This document shows positions 41,580 through 50,071 of a stretch of DNA of 50,071 nucleotides, in pieces; position 1 is the stretch's first letter, and the number at the start of each line of letters is the position of its first letter. The notes beneath the pieces are model-generated. The model made no database searches. It saw only the letters and a program-made list of their open reading frames with translations, and was not told where the DNA came from. The stretch is from an uncultured Lachnospiraceae bacterium (GTDB lineage Bacteria; Bacillota; Clostridia; Lachnospirales; Lachnospiraceae). A program made the position numbers and the translations under genes. Where the stretch lies: assembly GCA_947567595.1 (NCBI GenBank), contig CANOMQ010000032.1, positions 1 to 50,071 of the forward strand, written 5' to 3'.

Positions 41580-43871
41580 TCACCCAACCCTGTTATAATT
41601 AATCAGGCACCCTTTCAGAATAATCTGTCGCTCCTCGTCGGTCAGCTCGCCAAGCGTCATCTCAAACTCCGTCTTTTTATCCTTCCCGACAACATACGCC
41701 TGAATCACGTCCGCCTTCTCCTCGACAGCCTTTCGGATACCCGGGATATAAATATAGTCAAGATTTTGAAACGGCAGCTCGCCCTCCTTAATCAAAAATG
41801 GCAGCATACCCCAGTTAATCAAATTCGAGCGGTACCGCTTCGTCGCGTACTCATTCGCAATGTTCGCCCAGCCGCCAAGCACCTTCTGACAGCTTGCCGC
41901 CTGCTCCCTCGCCGAACCGTCGCCCGGCTTTACCGCAAAAATCGTGCTGCCAATACCCGTATTGTAACGGTCTGCATCGGGCGTAATCGTCTTCATCATC
42001 GCCCAAGCCTCTTCCAGCTCCGGAAGCGTCTGTACAGGACACGACTGCTCTTCCCTTGCCTTCTCCGCCGCCTGAATTTCCTTCGCGCGTCCTACATAAG
42101 CAGGGTCTTTTCTTGATAATGTAAACTCCGCAAGTCCTAACGGATTTGAACGGTATGAAGACGTTTCGCCCGACGGAATGAGCTCGTCCGTTGTCGTAAC
42201 AGGGTCGTGGATTTCCGAAACAACCTTCAACATCAGATTATCCGTCAGCGCAACCATTGCAGGCCAGTCCTTGATGTTCGGACCAAACTTAATCTCCACC
42301 GACTCGTCCGCCACACCCTTTGAATCAAACACGCGATTCTCATATATTTTTTTATCAAAGAAATACTTGTACTTTGTGAAATCTCCGTCAAACTCCGTCG
42401 CAGGTGTCAAGTATCCCTTATTCGCCGCCGTCGCCGCAATCGAACGCGCGTCCATCAGCGCAACCGACGCAATCTGCCCGCTCTGCAGCTTCGAGCCCTC
42501 ACGGTTCGGGAAATTCCTCGTTGAGTGACGAATTGAAAACGCATTGTTCGCAGGCGTATCCCCCGCACCAAAGCACGGACCGCAAAATGCCGTCTTTAAC
42601 ACCGCACCCGTCTGCATCAGCTTCGCCGCACAGCCGTTTTTCACCAATTCCATGTAAACAGGCATGGACGCAGGGTAAACGCTCAGCGTAAACGCGTCGG
42701 GACCAATGCTTGCATTCTCCAAAATATCCGCCGCCGCACAGATGTTCTCAAATCCGCCGCCCGCACAGCCCGCGATAATACCCTGCTCGACATACAGCTT
42801 TCCGTCGCGCACCTTATCCTTCAATTTAAAATCAACCGCCCCGTCAAGGCTGACAAGCGCCTTCTTCTCACACTCGTCAAGAACCTCCAAAAGATTGGCA
42901 TTCAGCTCCTCAATCGTGTATGTATTGCTTGGGTGGAACGGCATTGCAATCATCGGCTTGATTTTGCTCAAATCAACCTTAATCACGCCGTCATAGTAAG
43001 CCGTTTCGCCCGGATTTAACTCTGCATAATCCTGTGTTCTGCCGTGAATTTCATAAAATTCCCTGATTTCATCGTCCGTTCTCCAAATCGAAGAAAGACA
43101 GGTCGTTTCCGTCGTCATGACATCAACGCCGATACGAAAATCTGCCGATAAAGACGAAACGCCGGGACCGACAAACTCCATCACCTTATTTTTCACATAA
43201 CCGTTCTTAAACACCGCACCGATAATCGCAAGCGCCACGTCCTGCGGACCGATACCCTTTGCAGGCGCGCCTTCCATATAAACGGCAACCACGTCGGGCA
43301 TATTGATGTCATAGGTTTGGCTCAAAAGCTGTTTTACAAGCTCCGGACCGCCCTCTCCCATCGCCATTGTTCCAAGCGCGCCGTAACGTGTGTGCGAGTC
43401 GGAACCGAGTATCATTTTGCCGCCGCCCGCAAGCATTTCACGCGCATACTGGTGAATGACCGCCTGATGAGGGGGCACGTAAACACCGCCGTATTTCTTG
43501 GCGCAGGTCAATCCAAACATATGGTCGTCCTCGTTGATGGTGCCGCCAACCGCGCAGAGCGAATTGTGGCAGTTTGTGAGCACATACGGAACCGGGAATT
43601 TGGTCAGTCCCGACGCGCGCGCTGTCTGGATAATTCCCACGAAAGTTATGTCGTGTGATGTCAGCTTGTCAAACTTTATTTTCAGCTTGTCCATATTGTC
43701 TGACGTGTTGTGGTTTTCGAGAATGCCATAAGCAATCGTATTTTTCTTTGCCGCCGCTTTATCCGCGTCTTTTCCGGTTTTTGCCTTAACCGCTGCCGCC
43801 GCGTCCGCGTTGTCGGCAATTAATTCTGTGCCGTTTATGAGATATGCACCTGTTTCAAATAATTGTATCAT
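41580..43871 (-). CDS. Aconitase-superfamily hydratase (YbhJ-like)
   Basis: A 763-residue enzyme of the aconitase/isopropylmalate isomerase superfamily, closest in feel to the putative hydratase YbhJ. Conserved blocks: [33 protein letters not shown] and [19 protein letters not shown], which hold cysteines suited to a [4Fe-4S] cluster, plus a C-terminal swivel domain ([10 protein letters not shown]). It probably interconverts hydroxy-tricarboxylates; the true substrate is unknown. RBS AAGGTG is rather far from the ATG. A promoter lies at 43959-43987 with a leader hairpin between. Confidence 0.85.
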   Translation of the reverse strand: MIQLFETGAYLINGTELIADNADAAAAVKAKTGKDADKAAAKKNTIAYGILENHNTSDNMDKLKIKFDKLTSHDITFVGIIQTARASGLTKFPVPYVLTNCHNSLCAVGGTINEDDHMFGLTCAKKYGGVYVPPHQAVIHQYAREMLAGGGKMILGSDSHTRYGALGTMAMGEGGPELVKQLLSQTYDINMPDVVAVYMEGAPAKGIGPQDVALAIIGAVFKNGYVKNKVMEFVGPGVSSLSADFRIGVDVMTTETTCLSSIWRTDDEIREFYEIHGRTQDYAELNPGETAYYDGVIKVDLSKIKPMIAMPFHPSNTYTIEELNANLLEVLDECEKKALVSLDGAVDFKLKDKVRDGKLYVEQGIIAGCAGGGFENICAAADILENASIGPDAFTLSVYPASMPVYMELVKNGCAAKLMQTGAVLKTAFCGPCFGAGDTPANNAFSIRHSTRNFPNREGSKLQSGQIASVALMDARSIAATAANKGYLTPATEFDGDFTKYKYFFDKKIYENRVFDSKGVADESVEIKFGPNIKDWPAMVALTDNLMLKVVSEIHDPVTTTDELIPSGETSSYRSNPLGLAEFTLSRKDPAYVGRAKEIQAAEKAREEQSCPVQTLPELEEAWAMMKTITPDADRYNTGIGSTIFAVKPGDGSAREQAASCQKVLGGWANIANEYATKRYRSNLINWGMLPFLIKEGELPFQNLDYIYIPGIRKAVEEKADVIQAYVVGKDKKTEFEMTLGELTDEERQIILKGCLINYNRVG

Positions 43872-43918
43872 TTATTGTTACACCTTGCCTTTCTGTTATT
43901 TTCAAATTTTTTAGAAAA

Positions 43919-43944
43919 GGCGCAAGCCTGTTGTAGCGTGCGCC
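43919..43944 (-). terminator. Hairpin with T-rich tail before the hydratase gene
   Basis: Minus strand GGCGCA (43944-43939) and TGCGCC (43924-43919) form a 6-bp stem with a 14-nt loop, followed by TTTTCT. It lies between the end of the CHAP protein gene and the hydratase gene, downstream of the hydratase promoter, so it may be the CHAP gene terminator or a leader attenuator. Confidence 0.45.
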
Positions 43945-43958
43945 CTTGTACTATACTT

Positions 43959-43987
43959 ATGTTAATTCTTTATTGGAAATCTGTCAA
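43959..43987 (-). promoter_or_regulatory. Promoter of the hydratase gene
   Basis: Minus strand: perfect TTGACA (43987-43982), 17-nt spacer, TAACAT (43964-43959). It gives a leader of about 80 nt that contains the GGCGCA/TGCGCC hairpin. Confidence 0.5.
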
Positions 43988-44024
43988 TGTTTTTTTAATG
44001 CCATCTCCCCTTACATCTTTCTAT

Positions 44025-47000
44025 TTATAAAGAGCTTACCCTTTTTGTCACCTCACCCGTAAAGCTGCCGCCTTCTTTTGCTCTTATTGTGACGGTAATT
44101 TTATTTTTGCCGACGACTTCGCCATATATGAGGTCATAATCTACGCCTTCTACCAGTGTGTGCTTTGCGTAGGTTATTGTCAAGCTACCTTTTGCACCTT
44201 TTACGGTCGCTTTTTTGATTTGGCATGGGTTGATGGTAAAGTAAAAGGTCTTTGCCGGAATGCTTTTGTAATTTCCTTTGCCACGGACGGTTACTTTTGC
44301 GTGGTCAGTGGCGTGGAGGTTGTTGGTGTAGGTGAGGGTGTAGTCCTTGTTGAGTTTTAGTGTCTTGCCGTTTGCCATGACGGTGATTTTGGGCTTTTGG
44401 AGTTTACCGTTGTAGGTGGGGGTGGCAATTGGCTTTTTCAGGGTAAATTCCCCATCTGAGGGTTTGATTGTGAATTCCTTAACAACGCTTCCGGCGTAGG
44501 CGCCCTTGCCTGTGATGATTGCGAAGGCGGTTCCGGTCTGTTTATTGTTTTGGTAGGTTATGGTGTAGTCTTTTCCTGCGGTCAGGGTTTTGCCGTTTAT
44601 TGTGACGACTGCCGTCGGTTTGCACGCGGTTCCGGTGTAGGGGTAGGTGCTTTGGGACAGCTTTACGGCGTTCGGGTTGTCGATTGTGCCCTGAATGCGG
44701 GTGCCTGCCGCGTCATAGACAGTGAGTTTTGCGGTAGTTGTGCCTTCGTAGTCGGAGTCAGGGGCGGCTATGACGTAGAACTGTTTTTTGCCCTTTGTGG
44801 CGGTGAGGTTTTGGGTAATGCCGTCTAGGGTGTAGTCCTTGTTTTCCTTTAGCAGGGTGGCGCCGTCGTAGACGTAGACTTTTGGCGCGGCGGTCGTGCC
44901 TTTGGGCATACTGTCTGCGAGGACTTTGAGCTTTTTGCAGGGTTTCTTTTTGATTTCATATTTCCTGCTGATTGTGCCTTTGTAGATACCGTTTCCTCTG
45001 ACGGTGACAGTGGCGGTGCCTGCGTGGGTGTTGTTGAAGTAGAGGACGCGGTAGTCCGTTCCTTCGGTGAGGGTGACGGGTTTGCCGTTTTCGGTTGTTG
45101 TTACTTTGATTGTGGGCTTGTAGGGCGTGCCGTCGTAGGTTTTGGGTTTGATGGCTGTTGCGATTTCGCCGTGCATGGATAAGTCTTTGTAAGTGACTTT
45201 TTGCTCGCTGTAGTGCCATTTTACACCGTCTTGTGGGTCTTCGTCCTCGCTGCTTTCCTCAGTTGGGATGCTTTCCTCGGTGCTTCCGCTCTCTTCCGTT
45301 TTACTGCTCTCCTCGGTTTTTCCGCTCTCTTCCGTCTTACTGCTTTCCTCGGTTTTTCCGCTCTCTTCCGTTTTACTGCTCTCCTCAGTTTTTTCACTTT
45401 CGGGTTCGGTCTCCTTTGGGATTACCTTATATGTATAAGTCACAATATCGCTGTCCTCGTAGCCCTCTTTTACGGCGAACGCTTTGAGAGTGTAAGATTT
45501 CCACTGTGTAAAAATTGCAAGTCCTGAATATTTAAACTTGGAATACGCCATGCTCTGCCTTGTGGGTTCTGTGCCGTCCCATGTGAGATAGACCTCGTCC
45601 GCGCCGTGTGTGTCAAGATAGAATCTCGTGCCTGCCTCGACTTCCGCGCCGTCGGGATATGGGGCGGTTGGCGGCTGCATTTTGGGTTTCTTGGCGGGGA
45701 CGAATTTCCAATTTTGGGCTCCGCTTCCTCCATGTGTCCATACATATGTCCATACATTTGTTCCTTCCTGTGTTCCCGCGTTTGCCACATCCAAATAGTG
45801 TCCGCTGCACCGCGGCTGGATATAATATGTGCCGTCGGACGCTTTTCGGATTGCCCACTGCTGAGCAAAGTTTCCATCATATGCAATAACTTGGACATTG
45901 GTTCCTCTATATGCCTCTGCCCGTGATATATCCATACTCATGCCTGTTTGTTTATGGATGATTTTATAAAAACCGTTATTCAGATAAGTAACCGTAAAGA
46001 CTGCATCATTCTGCCCTATTTTACTGTTGATTTGGACATTTGTGTTTTCTACGCTTAAGCATTTACCGTTGTCCACTTCGGTAACAATATGATAATCGCC
46101 GTTTGGAATGGTCTGTGACTGCGCCGGAACAAAACGCCATTTTTGGTTGTCCAAACTGTGTCCTTCCCACACGTAAACATTCGCGCAGTCTGCCGCTTCA
46201 GCCACATCTAAATAATGGCTGCCGCATCTTGATTGAATCGTATAATACGCGCCGTTATCAACTTCATTGATGACCCACTGCTGATTTAGTCCTTCGGTAT
46301 ACTCCCACTGATGGACATTCGCACCCTTTTTTCTGCTCCCATATTCTATATCTATACATTTACCTGAATTTTTACAGACGATTTTATAGCCTTTGTCCGC
46401 GCCAAGCCATGTGACGGTAAAGACCTGTTTGGGATTGTCTATGCTGTGGCAAAGATGAACATTTGCGCCATTCACCGTTTGATAGCTGTCAACGTCCAAA
46501 CACATAGTATTGTCAAGCGCTGAGACAATATGATAATCGCCGTCCATAATGGTACGCGTGCCGCCGTTTGGAAGGTCGGGACCGTCGGGTTCGGGAGGGG
46601 GAGTGGACGCTTTAAAATTCGGTCTGATAACGCAGTTTAACAAGGATCCGCCAGTATAATGCCTATACCCTGCATGATATCGAATAGCACATGGAACATC
46701 TCCATAATCGAAAGTGCCATCTGCCCCTGCTGCATAGTTTTGTTCTGCAACATTAAACCCATTTGCATCTACGGATACTACAATCGCCACATGACCTGTA
46801 GAAGTTCCAGTCCATACTGCGATATCGCCCGGCTGTACATCTTTTACATTCGCATTAAAACCAATGCGGTTCCACCCTGCAGGAGTCGCATTCGTTGCAT
46901 AGTTTTTCGCATCTCCATATAAAACCGCTGCCCCTAAATATTTATAATAATAACATATTAAATCCACACATTGAGCTCCGTAGTATCCATCATAATCCAA

Positions 47001-47543
47001 TTGTTTTCCAACCTGTTTATTCACCCAATCGACAGCCTCATCTCTTGTGATATCACTTGCTGCACGAACATCAGTTTCCGTATCTGAAATTTCTTCCGTC
47101 TCCGTTTCCGTCTGCATTTCTTCCTCTGTCAAAGTTTCGGTTGTGGATGCTGAATTTTCTTGTTTCTCTGTATCAAGTAAAGTATCAGGCTGACTACTTT
47201 CCATGCCTTCTGTCCTATTTTCCTCTGTGTCACTTTCTTTGCTGTCATTCTGCAAACTGCTTTCTGTTTCTTCCTCAGTTAACTCAACCACCGTTTTTGT
47301 TTCCGCCTGCTCCTCTTTGGGTTTCTTCCACCCTTCCTCCGTCGTTTCTTCAATTGCCTGCTCTGCCGAAACCGCTTCCTGCGTTTCAATTACTGTTTCT
47401 TCTGTTCCTTCTGTCAAAACTTCCGCCGCAGTCCCCTCAATGTCGCTTTCCTCTGCCGCGTAAGCGCCTGACGGTGCCGATGTCGCTATCATCACCGCTG
47501 TCATCATGCCTGCAATAATCCGTTTCCATTTCCTAAATTTCAT
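44025..47543 (-). CDS. Large exported CHAP/ricin-B/Ig-repeat protein
   Basis: A 1172-residue exported protein. Signal peptide about 1-29 (IIAGMMTAVMIATSAPSGAYA), a Thr/Glu-rich linker to about 160, a CHAP amidase/peptidase domain (about 165-305, likely Cys192 and His251), two ricin-B-type lectin domains (about 333-475 and 482-617, repeated QQW and QxW-like blocks), a chitobiase-like C-terminal fold (about 625-700), a KTEESGKTEESS low-complexity repeat (about 705-765) and four Ig-like repeats of the pattern YDG...Y.NN..AGTATVTV.G.G.Y.G to the end. It probably cleaves peptidoglycan or a cell-surface glycan. Start at 47543 has GGAGGG 5 nt upstream; the frame is open upstream but without an RBS. 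No sortase motif is visible. Confidence 0.82.
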   Translation of the reverse strand: MKFRKWKRIIAGMMTAVMIATSAPSGAYAAEESDIEGTAAEVLTEGTEETVIETQEAVSAEQAIEETTEEGWKKPKEEQAETKTVVELTEEETESSLQNDSKESDTEENRTEGMESSQPDTLLDTEKQENSASTTETLTEEEMQTETETEEISDTETDVRAASDITRDEAVDWVNKQVGKQLDYDGYYGAQCVDLICYYYKYLGAAVLYGDAKNYATNATPAGWNRIGFNANVKDVQPGDIAVWTGTSTGHVAIVVSVDANGFNVAEQNYAAGADGTFDYGDVPCAIRYHAGYRHYTGGSLLNCVIRPNFKASTPPPEPDGPDLPNGGTRTIMDGDYHIVSALDNTMCLDVDSYQTVNGANVHLCHSIDNPKQVFTVTWLGADKGYKIVCKNSGKCIDIEYGSRKKGANVHQWEYTEGLNQQWVINEVDNGAYYTIQSRCGSHYLDVAEAADCANVYVWEGHSLDNQKWRFVPAQSQTIPNGDYHIVTEVDNGKCLSVENTNVQINSKIGQNDAVFTVTYLNNGFYKIIHKQTGMSMDISRAEAYRGTNVQVIAYDGNFAQQWAIRKASDGTYYIQPRCSGHYLDVANAGTQEGTNVWTYVWTHGGSGAQNWKFVPAKKPKMQPPTAPYPDGAEVEAGTRFYLDTHGADEVYLTWDGTEPTRQSMAYSKFKYSGLAIFTQWKSYTLKAFAVKEGYEDSDIVTYTYKVIPKETEPESEKTEESSKTEESGKTEESSKTEESGKTEESSKTEESGSTEESIPTEESSEDEDPQDGVKWHYSEQKVTYKDLSMHGEIATAIKPKTYDGTPYKPTIKVTTTENGKPVTLTEGTDYRVLYFNNTHAGTATVTVRGNGIYKGTISRKYEIKKKPCKKLKVLADSMPKGTTAAPKVYVYDGATLLKENKDYTLDGITQNLTATKGKKQFYVIAAPDSDYEGTTTAKLTVYDAAGTRIQGTIDNPNAVKLSQSTYPYTGTACKPTAVVTINGKTLTAGKDYTITYQNNKQTGTAFAIITGKGAYAGSVVKEFTIKPSDGEFTLKKPIATPTYNGKLQKPKITVMANGKTLKLNKDYTLTYTNNLHATDHAKVTVRGKGNYKSIPAKTFYFTINPCQIKKATVKGAKGSLTITYAKHTLVEGVDYDLIYGEVVGKNKITVTIRAKEGGSFTGEVTKRVSSL

Positions 47544-47691
47544 AATTTCCCTCCATTTCTGCGTGTTACAGCCTTGCGCCCGACAATGCGCAAGCACAAA
47601 GCATATGGTTGAAACAATTTCAACCTGTTCCTGTAAAAATTTTAACACTCTACAAATGCACACAAAAACATAAATATCTTTACATTTTCCA

Positions 47692-47732
47692 CGAAAAAAG
47701 GAAGTATCTCCATCTTTAACGGAAATACTTCC
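47692..47732 (-). terminator. Terminator of the PIN-domain gene remnant
   Basis: Minus strand GGAAGTAT (47732-47725) and ATACTTCC (47707-47700) form an 8-bp stem followed by TTTTTT. It still stands 18 nt after the stop codon of a gene whose 5' part is gone. Confidence 0.7.
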
Positions 47733-47749
47733 CACTGCTTAAAAGCTTT

Positions 47750-47917
47750 TTATTGATCCGCTATTTCCGTATACTGCCGCAGTTGCTTGTCGTTTGTAAG
47801 AAACACATTACAGCCACTAATTACTGTGGCAGCGAGCTGTAGGGCATCCATTTTATATGTTTTTCCCTTAGATACCATGTATTCTGACAGATGCCCTATC
47901 ATGGACTGGTAATCTGC
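47750..47917 (-). pseudogene. 3' fragment of a PIN-domain (VapC-like) gene
   Basis: Minus strand encodes DYQSMIGHLSEYMVSKGKTY, then KMDALQLAATVISGCNVFLT, then NDKQLRQYTEIADQ and a stop. The D-x2-x2-A...F-x-TND pattern is the conserved C-terminal half of PIN-domain ribonucleases, which are toxins in VapBC modules. The first half with the other catalytic acids is absent and no antitoxin gene is adjacent, so it is a fragment. Its terminator is retained. Confidence 0.7.
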
Positions 47918-47926
47918 CGGAAACTA

Positions 47927-47935
47927 TGCTATACT
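47927..47935 (+). promoter_or_regulatory. Extended -10 promoter of the leucine-rich-repeat gene
   Basis: TGCTATACT gives TATACT (47930-47935) with a TGn extension, about 108 nt before the start codon at 48043. No clear -35. Confidence 0.4.
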
Positions 47936-48042
47936 TTTAAAAATGCAAAAATAGGGAACGCAGCAAGGAACAGTGCATGGATTTTTACTTGGCCGTGGTA
48001 CGTTTTTCGCATGGCATGAGTTGAGAAAGGTATGGTGATTTC

Positions 48043-50071
48043 ATGAAACAAAAAATATTTAAAAAGCTGGCGTGTCTGGCGTTGTCGGGTATTTTATCCG
48101 TATCCGGTGTGGAAATTCCGGCGTATGCATCTGAGAGTTTAATAATAAACGGAAATACGGAAATACAAACAGAAACGACGGCAGAAGGGACAACAGAAAC
48201 GTCAGGCGAATCGGCGGAACCGGAAGTTGTTCCGACGCAAACATCCAACGAATCGACAGAAACAGAAGTTGTTCCAACGGAAACAGAAATTATTCCAACG
48301 GAAACACCGGATGAATCGACGGAAACGGAAATTATTCCAGCGGAAACATCGGACGAATCGACAGAATCCGAAACAATGGAAGAAGAAACCACGGAAACTG
48401 CAACAGACGAAGAAACTATGGAAACCGAAACAGAAATGGCGGAGAAGATGACTGCACGCGCCGCCGATGAAGGTGGGGACGTCCCAACTCCACAGGAAGT
48501 CTATGATGCCATGATTGCCTTACAGTCAGATTTTCCGGAGGGAATGCCTTGGACGGATGCCAGCAGCGGTACATATACGTGGAAGGGGGGAAGCGGAGAA
48601 AATGGTGAGATTGCAACCATGGGCACGGGCTGTGTATACTTTGCTTTCCGATTAAGCGACGAAGCATTCGGAACACTTCCCGCGCGGATGCTGAAAGAAA
48701 ACGAATTTAAATTTGAAGATATCAGGGTCGGAGATATATTAAGAATAACCTATGGACACAGCGTGATTGTACTTCAGATCAATGATGATTCGATGGTCAT
48801 TGCCGAGGGAAACTACAATAAATCCATCCACTGGGGGCGCGTAGTGACAAAAAGCGAAGTGGAACGATCAGCACACGTCCTCACCCGTTATCCAAAAGGA
48901 TATATCCCTCCCGATGATCCGGGCGCGAATGATGTCATTGGTGAAGGCTCGATTCAAGACGATGAAGGGAATTCGTCCGGACTTCAATGGAAACTTACCA
49001 AGTCGGGCACTCTCACAATATCCGGAAAAGGAGATATGCCAGATTTTAATTTTGGAAATCCTTCCATCTCAAACCGTCCATGGAATGATAATATAGGCAG
49101 CGTTCAGAAAATCATTATCGAAGATGGCGTGACAAGTATAGGCAACAACGCTTTTCGCAAATGTGACGCTTACAGTGTATCCATACCGAAAAGCGTGAAA
49201 AAAATCGGCGATGATGCTTTCCGTGAATGCAGGAAGATTAGCTATGTATATCTTGAGGGAGTGGTCACGATTGGAGAACGCGCTTTCCAGAGCTGCGATA
49301 ATATCAGGGGCGTAACACTGCCCGCCTGCATAAACAAAATTGGCTCCGGAGCATTTTTTCAGTGCCAGCAGCTGCTAAGCGTGGGATTTGATCCCGACAC
49401 AGAAAGTGTGACTGTAGGAGATGATATTTTTAATAGCTGTTGGCGGTTGATGGATGTGACTCTGCCGAAAACAATGAACCAAATAGGCAAAAATATGTTT
49501 TACAGTTGTCCGCTTCTTCTCGGACTGATCATTCCGGAAGGGGTAACCAGTATTGGGGAGGGAGCTTTTGCAAGCTGTACAGGTATGACGACTGTTTTTA
49601 TTCCGAAGAGCGTGACGCAAATAGGGACGGCCGCATTTTCTAACAGTGCTCTAACAACGGTGTATTACGGCGGCAGTGAGGCGGAATGGAAGAACATACA
49701 AAAAATAGGCGACACGGCAGCGAGACTATCAAATGTTACACTCTTTTACAACATCGATCCAGAACCTCGACTGACACCCGATACAAAAACTGTTTATAAA
49801 GTGGGCGAAGCGTTTGACAAGGATGGATCGAGTGTCAAGATAGTAGATGATACCGTTTCCCTAAGCGATAAAGATGTGAAGGGGTTTGACTCCGAAAAAG
49901 AGGGCGTCACAACGATAGCCGTAACTTTATACGAGGATATTTATGAGTTTGACCTGCTGGTTGTCGAAGAACCAAGCCTGACAGCAAAACAAGGGCAAAA
50001 ACTGGAAGAATTAACACTGCCTTCCAATAACTATGGAACATGGAGCTGGCCGGAAGACAGCAGACAAACGG
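48043..50071 (+). CDS. Exported CHAP-like plus leucine-rich-repeat (BspA-type) surface protein, partial
   Basis: The first 676 codons of a gene running off the window. Signal peptide about 1-30 (LACLALSGILSVSGVEIPAYA), a Thr/Glu/Pro-rich linker (about 40-145) like that of the CHAP protein on the other strand, and an NlpC/CHAP-like segment (about 150-285: GTGCVYFAFRLSD, GHSVIVLQINDDSMVIAEGN). Then about 300-530 BspA-type LRR_5 repeats (VTSIGNNAFRKC, IGDDAFRECRKIS, IGERAFQSC, IGSGAFFQC) and a beginning Ig-like domain. Such proteins attach to hosts or to other cells. The start at 48043 has only a weak RBS (AAAGG about 13 nt upstream). Confidence 0.85.
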   Translation, partial: MKQKIFKKLACLALSGILSVSGVEIPAYASESLIINGNTEIQTETTAEGTTETSGESAEPEVVPTQTSNESTETEVVPTETEIIPTETPDESTETEIIPAETSDESTESETMEEETTETATDEETMETETEMAEKMTARAADEGGDVPTPQEVYDAMIALQSDFPEGMPWTDASSGTYTWKGGSGENGEIATMGTGCVYFAFRLSDEAFGTLPARMLKENEFKFEDIRVGDILRITYGHSVIVLQINDDSMVIAEGNYNKSIHWGRVVTKSEVERSAHVLTRYPKGYIPPDDPGANDVIGEGSIQDDEGNSSGLQWKLTKSGTLTISGKGDMPDFNFGNPSISNRPWNDNIGSVQKIIIEDGVTSIGNNAFRKCDAYSVSIPKSVKKIGDDAFRECRKISYVYLEGVVTIGERAFQSCDNIRGVTLPACINKIGSGAFFQCQQLLSVGFDPDTESVTVGDDIFNSCWRLMDVTLPKTMNQIGKNMFYSCPLLLGLIIPEGVTSIGEGAFASCTGMTTVFIPKSVTQIGTAAFSNSALTTVYYGGSEAEWKNIQKIGDTAARLSNVTLFYNIDPEPRLTPDTKTVYKVGEAFDKDGSSVKIVDDTVSLSDKDVKGFDSEKEGVTTIAVTLYEDIYEFDLLVVEEPSLTAKQGQKLEELTLPSNNYGTWSWPEDSRQT

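Noticed and set aside
45250-45410. CRISPR array
   Set aside because: The repeats are in frame and encode a low-complexity protein linker with no unique spacers.
45201-45527. Plus-strand ORFs over the repeat region
   Set aside because: Antisense shadows of the Ser/Glu repeat in the minus-strand CHAP protein.

Overview
The window reads as a chromosomal segment of a spore-forming, probably flagellated, low- to mid-GC Clostridia, most likely a gut Lachnospiraceae. The pointers are dpaA/dpaB (spore dipicolinate), a YjfB-type motility protein, ftsEX, CdaR-, Rrf2- and YesM-type regulators, a pectin/hexuronate gene cluster, several AAA-ATPase/PD-(D/E)XK genes, and large signal-peptide proteins with CHAP and leucine-rich-repeat domains. 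There are no rRNA genes, canonical tRNAs, insertion sequences or CRISPR arrays.

Layout. 0-4.1 kb: a RadC/JAB-like gene, the release-factor homologue prfH, and two overlapping WYL-domain regulators pointing away from prfH. Between them is a complete small transcription unit: promoter, inverted repeats, strong RBS, 25-codon ORF and terminator, lying directly upstream of prfH. 4.1-11.1 kb (minus strand): a hexuronate/pectin utilisation cluster in decay, with an intact YesM-type kinase, a frameshifted response regulator without its DNA-binding domain, a truncated GH115, an intact GH28, a uxuA'-'uxuB in-frame hybrid, an esterase and an ATPase remnant. 11.3-13.0 kb: an AAA-ATPase/PD-(D/E)XK protein.

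13.2-15.1 kb is the most striking part. Two tandem tRNA-like RNAs, with T-arms but enlarged middle regions, sit immediately upstream of a TROVE/DUF2828-like protein with a C-terminal vWA domain, the architecture of bacterial Ro60. Bacterial Ro60 partners are Y RNAs, some of which mimic tRNA, so this looks like an undescribed Ro/Y-RNA-type system. With prfH it puts two RNA-damage or translation-rescue themes within 15 kb.

15.2-28.3 kb is mostly housekeeping: radical SAM protein, CtpA protease, LytM-type hydrolase, ftsEX, CdaR regulator, YjfB, CvfB, Nudix hydrolase, a dpaA-dpaB-asnB operon behind a good sigma-K promoter, and an Rrf2 regulator. 28.4-41.5 kb is accessory: an unknown alpha-helical protein, an esterase pseudogene, a second AAA-ATPase/PD-(D/E)XK gene, a cell-envelope-stress type cluster (M56 peptidase, OmpR/kinase pair, ABC transporter), a serine hydrolase, two structured intergenic RNA candidates, and a third ATPase/nuclease. 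41.6-50 kb: an aconitase-superfamily hydratase, a 1172-residue CHAP/ricin-B protein, a PIN-domain remnant, and the start of a leucine-rich-repeat surface protein that runs off the window.
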